Origin: Enterobacter sp. Cy-643
GTDB lineage: Bacteria > Pseudomonadota > Gammaproteobacteria > Enterobacterales > Enterobacteriaceae
Length of the DNA: 64,000 nt
Direction of reading: 5' to 3'
NCBI RefSeq assembly: GCF_011752815.1
Contig: NZ_VWWV01000001.1
Span: 682,001-746,000 of the forward strand
This document shows, in pieces, positions 1-8,294 of the stretch (within the stretch, counting starts at the first letter, position 1; each line of letters starts with the position of its first letter). Below the pieces are notes generated by a model that was not told the DNA's origin, ran no database searches, and was given only the letters and a program-made list of their open reading frames with translations. A program made the position numbers and the translations under genes.

Positions 1-635
1 CGCTGCTGAACGTCGACGCGTTAGTGGTGACGCTACCCGCCCGACGCAGCGGTGAAGGTGATGATTTTTATCTGCAGGCGGTGCAGGAAATTGTCGACAG
101 CGCGCTCGCACATTCCGTGCCGCGCATTATCTTTACCAGCTCGACCTCCGTGTATGGTGAGGGCGAGGGCAACCTAAAAGAGACATCTCCACTTAACCCT
201 GTCACCGCCAGCGGCAAAGTGCTTAAAGAGCTTGAAGACTGGCTGCACAAACTGCCGGGAACGTCCGTGGATATCCTCCGCCTCGCGGGGCTGGTGGGGC
301 CGGAACGTCATCCCGGGCGTTTTCTGGCGGGGAAAACGGATGTGGCAAACGGGCAGCACGGCGTGAACCTGGTCCATCTGGAAGATGTGGTTTCGGCCAT
401 TACGCTGCTGCTTCAGGCGCCAAAAGGCGGGCGAGTCTATAATCTTTGTGCCCCTGCTCACCCAACGCGAGAAGAGTTTTATACGCGCATGGCCAGGCAA
501 ATTGGTCTTGAGGCACCGTCGTTTCGTAAAGACACGGCAGCCGGCCACGGCAAGCTGATTGACGGCAGCCGTATCTGTAATGAGCTAGGCTTCGACTATC
601 AATATCCTAATCCGCTGCTGATGCCTATGCAGTAA
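1..635 (+). CDS. yeeZ: YeeZ, NAD(P)-binding SDR-type epimerase family protein (5' truncated by window edge)
   Basis: The reading frame is open from the first bases of the window, so the N-terminal Rossmann nucleotide-binding part lies outside it; an internal GTG at 24 is not the true start. The visible part matches the C-terminal two thirds of E. coli YeeZ, an atypical short-chain dehydrogenase/NAD-dependent epimerase whose substrate is unknown. It keeps the SSTSVYG stretch, which carries the family's serine and tyrosine, and the RLAGLVGPGRHPGRF-like segment (here GLVGPERHPGRF). It lies 26 bp upstream of yeeY in the same orientation, as in E. coli, where the pair sits next to the his operon. 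Identification is firm; the catalytic role is not known. Confidence 0.93.
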   Translation, partial: LLNVDALVVTLPARRSGEGDDFYLQAVQEIVDSALAHSVPRIIFTSSTSVYGEGEGNLKETSPLNPVTASGKVLKELEDWLHKLPGTSVDILRLAGLVGPERHPGRFLAGKTDVANGQHGVNLVHLEDVVSAITLLLQAPKGGRVYNLCAPAHPTREEFYTRMARQIGLEAPSFRKDTAAGHGKLIDGSRICNELGFDYQYPNPLLMPMQ

Positions 636-661
636 ATTCAGCCACATATCCGGGAGTGAAT

Positions 662-1576
662 ATGAAACCTTTACTGGAGGTCCTGATCATTCTCGATGCG
701 CTGGATAAAGAAGGGAGTTTTGCTGCCGCGGCGGCAAAACTCTTTAAAACCCCCTCGGCGCTGAGCTACAGCGTGCAAAAGCTGGAAAGCGACCTCAATA
801 TTCAAATCCTCGACCGCAGCGGCCACCGGGCACGTTTTACGCGGACCGGCCAGCTTCTTCTGGAAAAAGGTCGGGAAATTCTGCATTCGGTGCGCGAACT
901 GGAAAAGCAGGCGATCAAACTCCAGCAGGGCTGGGAGCACGAACTCACCATCGGCGTGGACAACGCGTTTCCCTTTTCCCTGCTGACGCCGTTAATCGAG
1001 GCGTTCTATCAAAGCTACAGCGTCACGCGGCTAAAATTTATCAACGATGTGCTTGGCGGCTCGTGGGAAGCGCTCACGGAAGGGCGGGCGGACATTATTG
1101 TCGGGGCGATGAGCGAACCGCCTTCGCTGAGCGGTTTCGGCTATACGCTGCTGGGCAGGCTGGAGATCGTCTTTGTTGTGGCGCCCCACCATTCACTGGC
1201 GAAAGCCGAGGAACCGCTGCCGCGCCGTTTAGTCAAACAGTCCCGGGCGGTGGTAGTGGGAGACACCTCCAGAATCGAGTCCGCCAGAGCGCTGCATTTG
1301 CTTGAAGAGCAGGAGGCGATCACCGTGTTTGATTTCAAAACCAAGCTCGAGCTGCAAATCAGCGGCATTGGCTGCGGGTACATGCCGCGCTATATGGCTC
1401 AGCGTTATATTGAGAGCGGTGCGCTGGTGGAAAAACAGGTCGCAGGGCAGGTATCTTATGTCCCGGTCTGGATAGGCTGGAATGAGCAAACGGCCGGGCT
1501 CGCCAGCGAATGGTGGCGCGAAAAAATCGTCGGTGACCCGCATATTGCCCTGGTGTATATGCCAGTAGAAAAATAG
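662..1576 (+). CDS. yeeY: YeeY, LysR-family transcriptional regulator
   Basis: This is a LysR-type regulator of about 304 residues, close to E. coli YeeY throughout. The N-terminal winged HTH contains the GSFAAAAAKL and PSALSYSVQKLE segments. A linker helix and a periplasmic-binding-protein-like effector domain follow. I chose ATG 662 over the in-frame GTG at 656 because GGGAG at 652-656 is well spaced from 662 and the E. coli protein starts with MKPLL. The regulon and effector are not known to me. It probably shares a transcript with yeeZ. No rho-independent terminator follows directly; the next one is at 1803-1835. Confidence 0.92.
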   Translation: MKPLLEVLIILDALDKEGSFAAAAAKLFKTPSALSYSVQKLESDLNIQILDRSGHRARFTRTGQLLLEKGREILHSVRELEKQAIKLQQGWEHELTIGVDNAFPFSLLTPLIEAFYQSYSVTRLKFINDVLGGSWEALTEGRADIIVGAMSEPPSLSGFGYTLLGRLEIVFVVAPHHSLAKAEEPLPRRLVKQSRAVVVGDTSRIESARALHLLEEQEAITVFDFKTKLELQISGIGCGYMPRYMAQRYIESGALVEKQVAGQVSYVPVWIGWNEQTAGLASEWWREKIVGDPHIALVYMPVEK

Positions 1577-2001
1577 TGCCTTTTTGACTGGCGGTTTTGA
1601 ATTCGCTCTACTATGTTCTATGCAGCCAGACAGGACGTATGGCGCTGAGAGTGCGTTTCAGGCCGATCTTCTTCTGCTCTGTGGGACTAGCCAGTTTTTA
1701 CTGCCGCCAGAGGCTGAAAAAGAAATTGCTAAAGATGGCTTTAACATCTTGTCATTGTGCCTTCAAATGGTGCAAAATATGCGGCCTGCAAAATAGAAAA
1801 CTAACCGACGTTTAAGAGACGTCGGTTATTTTTTTGCAATCAATTAAGTCAGACAAACGGCATTTGCCAAAAAAACCAAGAGGCCGGGCTTCGTACCGGA
1901 TAGATACTAGCTTTTAAAAAACGACAGTCGTGTCGCCGAGGAAATTAAGATGGGGCAGATTTTTGCTTTTGCGCAGGCTTTCTCTACTGAGGGAAACAAC
2001 C
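1577..2001 (+). other. Intergenic region yeeY-plaP with possible short transcript
   Basis: These 425 bases hold no convincing gene. Two overlapping ORFs of about 70 codons (from 1584 and 1597) have no good ribosome binding site or recognisable product. A weak sigma-70-like promoter (TTGACT at 1584-1589, TACTAT at 1609-1614, 19 bp spacing) precedes the strong terminator at 1803-1835, so the stretch could encode a small RNA of about 215 nt or simply be the yeeY 3' UTR. From 1836 to 2001 it is the plaP leader. Confidence 0.5.
1803..1835 (+). terminator. Rho-independent terminator
   Basis: The 9-bp stem AACCGACGT/ACGTCGGTT with a 7-nt loop is followed by seven T residues. It ends transcription coming from yeeZ-yeeY, or from a short RNA upstream, before the plaP promoter region. 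Confidence 0.85.
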
Positions 2002-3366
2002 ATGTCGCTTAACGTCACCGCAGGTGCAAACACCCGCCCAGGTCTGCGTAAGACCCTGACGCTGGTACCGGTAGTCATGATGGGCCTTGCCTACATGCAG
2101 CCGATGACCTTGTTTGATACTTTCGGTATTGTTTCCGGGATGACCGACGGCCATGTGCCGACGGCTTATGCCTTTGCTCTGGTGGCGATTCTGTTCACCG
2201 CGCTGAGCTATGGCAAGCTGGTGCGTCGTTTCCCGTCTGCGGGCTCCGCCTATACCTACGCTCAGAAGTCCATTAACCCTACCGTTGGGTTTATGGTTGG
2301 CTGGTCGTCGCTGCTGGACTATTTGTTCATGCCGATGATCAACATTCTGCTGGCAAAAATTTACTTTGAAGCGCTGGTACCGGGCGTGCCGTCGTGGATA
2401 TTTGTTGTGGCGCTGGTGGCCTTTATGACCATCTCTAACCTGCGCAGCATCAAAACCGTGGCTAACTTCAACACCCTGATCGTGGTGCTGCAGATGGGGA
2501 TTGTCTCCGTCATCGTCGGCATGATTATTTATGGGGTTTATCACGGTGAAGGCGCAGCCACGCTGGCGAGCTCTCGTCCATTCTGGTCAGGCGATGCCCA
2601 TGTAGTGCCGATGATTACCGGGGCGACCATTCTGTGCTTCTCGTTCCTGGGCTTTGACGGCATCTCTTCTCTGTCCGAAGAGACAAAAGATGCAGAACGT
2701 GTGATCCCAAGAGCGATCTTCCTGACCGCGCTGATTGGCGGCATGGTATTTATTGTTGCTACTTACTTCCTGCAACTCTATTTCCCGGATATTTCGCGCT
2801 TTAAAGATCCAGACGCGTCGCAGCCGGAAATCATGCTGTATGTGGCCGGTAAAACCTTCCAGTGGGGCGTGCTGATCTTCTCCAGCGTGACCGTCCTGGC
2901 TTCCGGTATGGCGGCACATGCGGGCGTTTCTCGACTGATGTACGTGATGGGGCGTGATGGCGTGTTCCCGACTCGCTTCTTCGGTTACATTCATCCGAAA
3001 TGGCGTACTCCGGCATGGAACGTGCTGCTGGTTGGGGCTATTGCGCTGCTCGCGATTCGTTTCGACCTGGTGACGGCCACTGCGTTGATTAACTTTGGGG
3101 CGCTGGTCGCGTTCACCTTCGTGAACCTGTCGGTTATCTCTCAGTTCTGGATCCGCGAAAAGCGTAACAAAACGCTGAAAGACCACTTTAACTACCTGGT
3201 GCTGCCGGTATGTGGTGCTCTGACGGTTGGCGCGCTGTGGATCAACCTGGAAGAGAGCTCGATGGTTCTCGGCCTGATTTGGGGCGGTATTGGCCTGATT
3301 TATCTGGCCTGTGTCACCCGCAGCTTCCGTAACCCGGTGCCGCAGTACAACGAAGACGCGGCTTGA
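2002..3366 (+). CDS. plaP: PlaP, low-affinity putrescine importer (APC superfamily)
   Basis: This 454-residue, roughly 12-TM amino acid-polyamine-organocation permease is nearly collinear with E. coli PlaP (formerly YeeF), a proton-motive-force-driven putrescine importer of the inner membrane. Characteristic segments are [27 protein letters not shown] and [12 protein letters not shown] near the N-terminus. An in-frame start at 1930 would add 24 poorly conserved residues. ATG 2002 is preferred because GAGGG at 1989-1993 precedes it and the E. coli protein begins at the equivalent place. A paralogue, PuuP, lies at 33518-34906. In E. coli PlaP-dependent uptake is linked to putrescine-stimulated surface motility. 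Confidence 0.95.
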   Translation: MSLNVTAGANTRPGLRKTLTLVPVVMMGLAYMQPMTLFDTFGIVSGMTDGHVPTAYAFALVAILFTALSYGKLVRRFPSAGSAYTYAQKSINPTVGFMVGWSSLLDYLFMPMINILLAKIYFEALVPGVPSWIFVVALVAFMTISNLRSIKTVANFNTLIVVLQMGIVSVIVGMIIYGVYHGEGAATLASSRPFWSGDAHVVPMITGATILCFSFLGFDGISSLSEETKDAERVIPRAIFLTALIGGMVFIVATYFLQLYFPDISRFKDPDASQPEIMLYVAGKTFQWGVLIFSSVTVLASGMAAHAGVSRLMYVMGRDGVFPTRFFGYIHPKWRTPAWNVLLVGAIALLAIRFDLVTATALINFGALVAFTFVNLSVISQFWIREKRNKTLKDHFNYLVLPVCGALTVGALWINLEESSMVLGLIWGGIGLIYLACVTRSFRNPVPQYNEDAA

Positions 3367-3381
3367 TCGGCTTCTGACTAC

Positions 3382-3414
3382 AAAAAAAGCTCCCCTCTCA
3401 GGGAGCTTTTTTTT
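3382..3414 (+). terminator. Bidirectional terminator between plaP and sbcB
   Basis: An AAAAAGCTCCC/GGGAGCTTTTT hairpin has A and T tracts on either side, so it can serve both the rightward plaP and the leftward sbcB transcripts, which converge here. Confidence 0.9.
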
Positions 3415-3429
3415 GGGCTGCTGGAAACA

Positions 3430-4884
3430 TTAACCGACCAGATACTGGGCGTATTCAAACAGCGCTTTCAGCAGCGCCATTTTCTCTTTATCCCCTTCAT
3501 GTTGGTTATACAGCGCTTCCAGCTCAAGGGCGTAGGCCTGCAGGGCTTCCTGGGAAAGCACGTCACGGCGGTACTGCAGCCAGCGGTTTTGCTCATCTTC
3601 GCTTAACGTACCTGGCCAGTTGCGCGCGCGATAGTTGAACAGCAGCTTCTCAATGCGCTTATCGGCAAAGGTGATATCCAGCGCCGGTAGATGCTGCGGG
3701 TCGGTTTGCAACACGATGCGCATTGCGGCCCGGTCGGCGTCGCTAAAGAAGCCGTTGTAAAGCTGGGCATCGACGTTCTCAGACGGCACAAACGGCTCGG
3801 CTTCAGCAAACAGCGCCACGACCTTCTCACGCACTTCCGGGTGTTCGCGCAGCGTTTTCAGGTTATCAAGGCATTGCTGGCGATTAATGCCGAGGCGGTC
3901 GGCATCTTCCGGGCGCAGGGTGTTGGCAACGGCCAGCACCGGGCATTTATTCAGGTGCACCAGCTTAATCGGCACCGCCGCGTTATCCCCCAGCTCGGCT
4001 TTGGGCGTGTACAGGCGTTCACGCAGGGTGCTGGCATCCAGCGTCAGCAGCGGCGAGATATCCCCGGCCAGGTCGACCATTATCACCGCATTGCGGTTGT
4101 CCGGGTGCCAGGCCAGCGGTGCTATCCAGCTGGTATTGCCGCGCTGGGCGCCGAACATGCCGGAGACGTGGACCAGCGGCTTCATCTGCGGGATATCAAT
4201 CAGCGTCTGTAATTTCTGCTTTGAGCGGTGGCTGTAGAGATACTCAAACAGGCGCGGCTGGCGGGTTTTCACCAGCTGAGCCATTGCGATGGTGGCGTAA
4301 ACGTCTGACATGGCATCGTGCGCGTTGGCGTGCTCAATGCCGTTGGCTTTGGTCAGATGTTCAAGGCGGAAACTGGGCAGGCCGTCCTCGTTTTCCGGCC
4401 AGACAATGCCTTCGGGGCGCAGGGCGTAGCAGGCGCGCATCACGTCGAGCAAATCCCAACGAGAATTGTCGTTCTGCCAGCTCCAGGCATACGGATCGTA
4501 GAAATTACGGTAAAAGATATTCCGCGTCACTTCATCATCAAACCGTACGTTGTTGTAGCCCACCACGCAGGTTTTTGGCACCGTGAAGATGTCGTGAATG
4601 CGCTTCGCGAAGGCCGCTTCGTTTTCGCCGCGCGCCAGCGCCAACTGGGGCGTTATACCGGTGATCATCACGGCTTCAGGCTGGGGCAGGTAGTCATCCG
4701 CAGGCTTGCAATAAAACACTTCCGGTTCGCCAATAACGTTAAATTCGCTGTCGGTGCGAATCGCGGCAAACTGGGCCGGTCTGTCCAGCGAAGGGCTTTT
4801 GCCGAAGGTTTCGTAATCGTGAAACAGAAAGGTAGCAAGTGAGGCGGAATCGGACACAGAGGTTACCATTGGGCTAGTTATCAT
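3430..4884 (-). CDS. sbcB: SbcB, exodeoxyribonuclease I
   Basis: Exonuclease I degrades single-stranded DNA 3' to 5' and acts in recombination and mismatch repair. The 484-residue product has the DEDD exonuclease fold. The DYETFG motif near the N-terminus supplies the first metal ligands, followed by NNVRFDDEVTRNIFYRNF, the HDAMSDV segment with the catalytic His/Asp, then the SH3-like and C-terminal helical domains. It tracks E. coli SbcB (475 residues) closely. The start is uncertain: TTG 4893, ATG 4884 and ATG 4869 are all in frame. I give 4884 because GAG lies just upstream; 4869 would be nearer the E. coli length. The acyltransferase gene upstream reads in the same direction. Confidence 0.94.
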   Translation of the reverse strand: MITSPMVTSVSDSASLATFLFHDYETFGKSPSLDRPAQFAAIRTDSEFNVIGEPEVFYCKPADDYLPQPEAVMITGITPQLALARGENEAAFAKRIHDIFTVPKTCVVGYNNVRFDDEVTRNIFYRNFYDPYAWSWQNDNSRWDLLDVMRACYALRPEGIVWPENEDGLPSFRLEHLTKANGIEHANAHDAMSDVYATIAMAQLVKTRQPRLFEYLYSHRSKQKLQTLIDIPQMKPLVHVSGMFGAQRGNTSWIAPLAWHPDNRNAVIMVDLAGDISPLLTLDASTLRERLYTPKAELGDNAAVPIKLVHLNKCPVLAVANTLRPEDADRLGINRQQCLDNLKTLREHPEVREKVVALFAEAEPFVPSENVDAQLYNGFFSDADRAAMRIVLQTDPQHLPALDITFADKRIEKLLFNYRARNWPGTLSEDEQNRWLQYRRDVLSQEALQAYALELEALYNQHEGDKEKMALLKALFEYAQYLVG

Positions 4885-4933
4885 CAGACTCAATGGTAAA
4901 CCATCTGCCCGCGCATCAGAAGGAAAAGCACGT

Positions 4934-6085
4934 TTAAGATACTGACCTTTCGGACTTCATTTCCGCCCCGCTCAGCAACTGTTTACCCAGCGCGATGCCG
5001 CGTTTTTCTACCTGATGATAAAGCGCGAAGGCAATCAGCCAGACGGGAGGGAGCACGATTGCCGTGACTATCAGGAAGCGCATCGGCGAAGGCTGATGGA
5101 CAAAACCGGTGTAGTGAACCAGCAGGCCGATCGTGGGGAGGACAATCATCAGATGCAGCAGATACACCGAGTAAGAGATATCCCCCAGGAACAGACTAAA
5201 CCGGCAGGTGAGCAGCTTGCGAGGTGCGGCAGTGAAGCAATGCAGGTGATTTTCCTTGTCAGACTGCCAGAGCAGCAGCGTCATTCCGGTAATCATCACG
5301 CACTCCGCCACCAGCCGCAGATGGGTCTCGGCAATATGCATCTGCCAGGCAATGACCGGCGCGAGCAGCGCCAGCGCACAATAGCGCAAGTTTCTTTGCA
5401 TAACCGCGTGGGATATCAGCATGCCGGCGATAAACAGCGGCAGCTTTATCAGGATCATGGACGGCATAGGAAAGGCGTTGAAATACGCCGGGAAGAGCCA
5501 GCGAGCTGCGAGGCAAACCACCATCAGCAGCGTCGCGCTAACCGTAAACCCGTAGCGCATCACCAGCAGCATAATGAACGGGAACAGCAGATAAAACTGC
5601 ATCTCCAACCCAATGCTCCAGTCCGGCAACACGGTGCGGAAGGACCAGGCCGGTAACAGGCCGAAAATAAACGTCAGATGGCTGAAAATATTCATTGCAG
5701 AGTGGTCGGCATAGCGGCTGCTTGCGGTGGCGGTCGTCGGCCAGGCGCTGGCGATAATATCGCGCATTTCGCCAAACCAGCTACCAAAAATCAGCGCAAC
5801 GACCAGCAGCAAATAATAGAGCGGGGCGATGCGGAAAAAGCGGCGTAGCCAGAATTTGCGAAAGGTATCCGGGCTATTCCACGGCTCTTTTTCCCGACGC
5901 TCCTGATAATTTTTTGCCATCAAATACCCTGACAGCAAAATAAATAAATCGACCCCCATGCCCGGGTCGTAAAGAAGGGGAATGCGGCACTGCACCAGCA
6001 GGCAAATGTGGCCGAGCAAAACCCAAAGCGAGGCAAGTCCTCGCAGCCCCTCCAGCTCAGGGGACCAGCGTTTACTTTCCACCAT
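4934..6085 (-). CDS. Acyltransferase 3 family membrane protein
   Basis: The 383-residue product belongs to the acyltransferase-3 family (OafA/OatA/WecH type), inner-membrane enzymes of about 10 TM helices that O-acylate surface sugars or other exported substrates. The N-terminal PELEGLRGLASLWVLLGH contains the conserved arginine and catalytic histidine, and GMGVDLFILLSGYLM and KFWLRRFFRIAPLYY are the next family blocks. There is no C-terminal SGNH domain. The gene reads toward sbcB with a 49-bp gap. It is not part of the E. coli gene order here, so it may be a lineage-specific insertion. The substrate cannot be deduced. Confidence 0.85.
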   Translation of the reverse strand: MVESKRWSPELEGLRGLASLWVLLGHICLLVQCRIPLLYDPGMGVDLFILLSGYLMAKNYQERREKEPWNSPDTFRKFWLRRFFRIAPLYYLLLVVALIFGSWFGEMRDIIASAWPTTATASSRYADHSAMNIFSHLTFIFGLLPAWSFRTVLPDWSIGLEMQFYLLFPFIMLLVMRYGFTVSATLLMVVCLAARWLFPAYFNAFPMPSMILIKLPLFIAGMLISHAVMQRNLRYCALALLAPVIAWQMHIAETHLRLVAECVMITGMTLLLWQSDKENHLHCFTAAPRKLLTCRFSLFLGDISYSVYLLHLMIVLPTIGLLVHYTGFVHQPSPMRFLIVTAIVLPPVWLIAFALYHQVEKRGIALGKQLLSGAEMKSERSVS

Positions 6086-6337
6086 ACAATGACCTTTATG
6101 CGTGTAATCTTCGGCCAGAGTAAAAATGAATCAGCGTGGCCACAATCAGAATGTCGTACAAACATTGAATATCGGAATAAACGCAGTGTGATACCTCGGG
6201 CAATATATTCCGTACAAATATCATTCATTATTATTGCTAAATATGAAATGTCATATTTTCTTGCAATTTAAAGAAGCAAATTAACAAGAACTCCCGTAAA
6301 ACGAGCCGCTGTAAATTAAGTCTTTGAGGAAATTCCG

Positions 6338-7504
6338 TTGAAAACCCGCCTGCTTGTTGCCCTGAGTTTTTTGTCTCTCTCCGTCAATGCCGCATACGCT
6401 GATGATGTCTTCTCTCATCAGCCGCAGCCACCTCAGGTAGAAGCCGGCGCATGGGTACTGATGGATTACACCACCGGACAGGTGCTGACCGCAGGTAATG
6501 AGCACGTCCAGCGTAATCCGGCCAGCCTGACTAAACTGATGACCGGCTATGTCGTTGACCGCGCAATCGACAGTAAACGCATCACCCCGGACGACGTCGT
6601 GACGGTGGGGAAAGATGCCTGGGCAAAAGGTAACCCGGTATTCGATGGCTCGTCGCTGATGTTCATTAAACCGGGCGACCGGGTGACCGTGCGCGATCTC
6701 AGCCGCGGGCTGATTATCGATTCCGGCAACGATGCCTGCGTTGCGCTGGCAGATTATGTCGCCGGGGGGCAGAAGCAGTTTGTCGCCATGATGAATCATT
6801 ACGTAGAGCAGCTTGGCCTGCACGACACCCATTTTGAAACCGTGCACGGCCTGGACGCGCCGGGGCAGCATAGCTCCGCTTACGATCTTGCCGTTCTGTC
6901 CCGCGCTATCATTCACGGTGAACCTCAGTTCTACCATATGTACAGCGAGCGTAGCCTCACCTGGAACGGCATTACCCAGCAAAACCGCAACGGCCTGCTG
7001 TGGGATAAATCCCTTAACGTGGACGGGCTGAAAACGGGGCACACCGAAACGGCAGGGTTTAACATTATTGCCTCCAGCGTGCTGGGCCAGCGCCGCCTGA
7101 TTGCGGTGATTATGGGCGGCCTTAGCTCAAAAGGGCGTGAAGAGCAGGCCCGCAAGCTGCTGCACTGGGGGCAGGATAACTTCGACACCGTGCAGGTCTT
7201 GCAAAAAGGTAAATCTATCGGCAGCGAGCACATCTGGTATGGCGACAAGGCCAACATCAATGTGGGGCCGGACCAGGACGTCTTCCTCGCGCTGCCTAAA
7301 TCAGAAGTGCCGAACATCAAAGCAAAGTATGTGCTGAGCAAACAGGACATGGAGGCCCCGCTGGCGGCCAATACGCAGGTAGGCGAGATCCAGTTGTTTG
7401 ATGGCGACAGGCTTATCTCCCACTGGCCGCTAGTGAACCTCACGCCGGTGGAGAAGGGCGGGCTGTTTTCGCGTCTCGGCGACTTTATCAGCCGCAAGCT
7501 TTAA
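6338..7504 (+). CDS. dacD: DacD, D-alanyl-D-alanine carboxypeptidase (PBP6b)
   Basis: This low-molecular-mass penicillin-binding protein trims the terminal D-Ala from peptidoglycan pentapeptides in the periplasm. The 388 residues equal the E. coli DacD length. A signal peptide covers about residues 1-21. The S11 serine-peptidase motifs are intact: SxxK as S63-L-T-K66, SGN at 129-131 and KTG at 232-234. A PBP5-like C-terminal beta domain and a C-terminal membrane-anchoring amphipathic segment follow. The start is TTG 6338, supported by GAGGA at 6326-6330; no suitable ATG is nearby. Translation may therefore be modest. Confidence 0.95.
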   Translation: MKTRLLVALSFLSLSVNAAYADDVFSHQPQPPQVEAGAWVLMDYTTGQVLTAGNEHVQRNPASLTKLMTGYVVDRAIDSKRITPDDVVTVGKDAWAKGNPVFDGSSLMFIKPGDRVTVRDLSRGLIIDSGNDACVALADYVAGGQKQFVAMMNHYVEQLGLHDTHFETVHGLDAPGQHSSAYDLAVLSRAIIHGEPQFYHMYSERSLTWNGITQQNRNGLLWDKSLNVDGLKTGHTETAGFNIIASSVLGQRRLIAVIMGGLSSKGREEQARKLLHWGQDNFDTVQVLQKGKSIGSEHIWYGDKANINVGPDQDVFLALPKSEVPNIKAKYVLSKQDMEAPLAANTQVGEIQLFDGDRLISHWPLVNLTPVEKGGLFSRLGDFISRKL

Positions 7505-7522
7505 CCCTTTGTATTGTTGATG

Positions 7523-7544
7523 AACCGCGCAATTTGCGCGGTTT
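7523..7544 (+). terminator. dacD terminator hairpin, left copy (no T tract)
   Basis: The AACCGCGCAA/TTGCGCGGTT palindrome is followed by GAGG rather than T residues. It resembles the hairpin at 7686-7709 across the element, which suggests that the two are halves of a duplicated terminator. Confidence 0.6.
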
Positions 7545-7685
7545 GAGGTTGCTGACAAAGAGGGAAAAAGCGTGGTTTTTCCCTCTTTGTGGTTATCAGC
7601 CGAAAATCAACGAGTTGATTTTCCTGTTTTCTTTAACAAGCCGTCAGGTATTTCTTCTCTCATCAGTGGTTTGTCAGCCGTCTGG
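7545..7685 (+). repeat. 141-bp palindromic dispersed element, copy 1
   Basis: The left 79 bp (7546-7624) is almost identical to the reverse complement of 58143-58221. It contains a 14-bp perfect stem CAAAGAGGGAAAAA with a 6-nt loop (7556-7589) and a second palindrome around AAAATCAAC. The right half is diverged but both copies end in GGTTTGTCA. The ends form short imperfect inverted repeats around GCTGACAAA. Both copies are exactly 141 bp between flanking terminator hairpins. It looks like a non-autonomous, MITE-like element; no transposase is encoded. Confidence 0.75.
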
Positions 7686-7709
7686 AACCACGCTCTGCGC
7701 GGTTTTTTT
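7686..7709 (+). terminator. dacD terminator hairpin, right copy with T tract
   Basis: AACCACGC/GCGCGGTT forms an imperfect stem followed by seven or more T residues. It lies immediately right of the 141-bp element. Confidence 0.65.
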
Positions 7710-7773
7710 GTCTCTATTTCCTGAGAAGCAGCTCCCAAATCTGGCAGCTTGTGTCCCGCTATTAAAGAATATA

Positions 7774-7789
7774 GTGTATAAATGTACAG
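7774..7789 (+). promoter_or_regulatory. LexA box (SOS operator) of sbmC
   Basis: GTGT-N8-ACAG within TAGTGTATAAATGTACAGTG matches the LexA consensus CTGT-N8-ACAG except at one base. It lies 28 bp upstream of the sbmC start. E. coli sbmC is a known LexA-regulated gene. Confidence 0.8.
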
Positions 7790-7817
7790 TGTATTTATTC
7801 ATCAGCGTGGAGGCAGT

Positions 7818-8282
7818 ATGACATTCAAAGTTCAGCATGTTCCGGCGCGTAAAGTGGCCGGTTTTCATCTGGTCGGCCCGTGGGAAACCACGGTTCCGCA
7901 AGGGTTTGGGCAACTGGCCATGTGGGCGAAAACCCACAGCCTGAGCGGAGACTGGCTGGCCGTTTACTATGACGACCCCGATGTTGTTCCGCCAGAAAAG
8001 CTCCGCGTGGACACGGTGCTGGGCGTGCCAGAAGATTTCAAACTACCTGAAAACAGCGAAGGCGTTATCATCACGGCTATCGAGGCAGATACCTACGCCA
8101 TCGGGCATGCCATCGTGAAAAACGAAGCGTTCCAGGAAGCCTGGGAAACCTTCTTTGATCTGGTAGAGGCTGACGGCGACTATCAGTTAACCGGCAAACC
8201 CTGTTACGAAATCTATCTCAACGACGGCTCGGCGTCCGGTGTATGGGAAATTGATATGTATATCCCGGTCGCTAAAGTCTGA
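7818..8282 (+). CDS. sbmC: SbmC (GyrI), DNA gyrase inhibitory protein
   Basis: SbmC/GyrI binds and inhibits DNA gyrase and protects against microcin B17 and other gyrase poisons. The 154-residue cytoplasmic protein has the GyrI-like fold. Conserved segments are VAGFHLVGPWE, WLAVYYDDPD, LPENSEGVI and KPCYEIYLNDG, lining up with E. coli SbmC (157 aa). ATG 7818 is chosen over an in-frame ATG at 7782 because GTGGAGG lies 5-6 bases upstream and the family length fits. The LexA box upstream implies SOS induction. The VOC gene follows after 12 bp and is probably co-transcribed. Confidence 0.93.
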   Translation: MTFKVQHVPARKVAGFHLVGPWETTVPQGFGQLAMWAKTHSLSGDWLAVYYDDPDVVPPEKLRVDTVLGVPEDFKLPENSEGVIITAIEADTYAIGHAIVKNEAFQEAWETFFDLVEADGDYQLTGKPCYEIYLNDGSASGVWEIDMYIPVAKV

Positions 8283-8294
8283 CAGGAGCTCACC

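Larger units (their letters stand above)
7505..7817 (+). other. dacD-sbmC intergenic region carrying a 141-bp palindromic element
   Basis: The region holds, in order, a dacD terminator hairpin without a T tract (7523-7544), a 141-bp palindromic element (7545-7685), a second hairpin with a T tract (7686-7709), and the LexA-controlled sbmC promoter. I see no coding gene. Confidence 0.8.

Noticed and set aside
1584..1815. Two overlapping ORFs of about 70 codons after yeeY
   Set aside because: Neither has a good Shine-Dalgarno or a recognisable product, and the second runs into the terminator stem.
1984..2544. Long minus-strand ORF inside plaP
   Set aside because: It is an antisense shadow of a conserved transporter, with His/Gln/Arg-rich low-complexity composition and no ribosome site.
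4119..4842. Plus-strand ORFs opposite sbcB
   Set aside because: They are shadows of the well-conserved exonuclease I frame.
7534..7821. 95-codon ORF over the 141-bp element and the LexA box
   Set aside because: It crosses a palindromic repeat, two terminator hairpins and the sbmC operator, so it is not a plausible gene.
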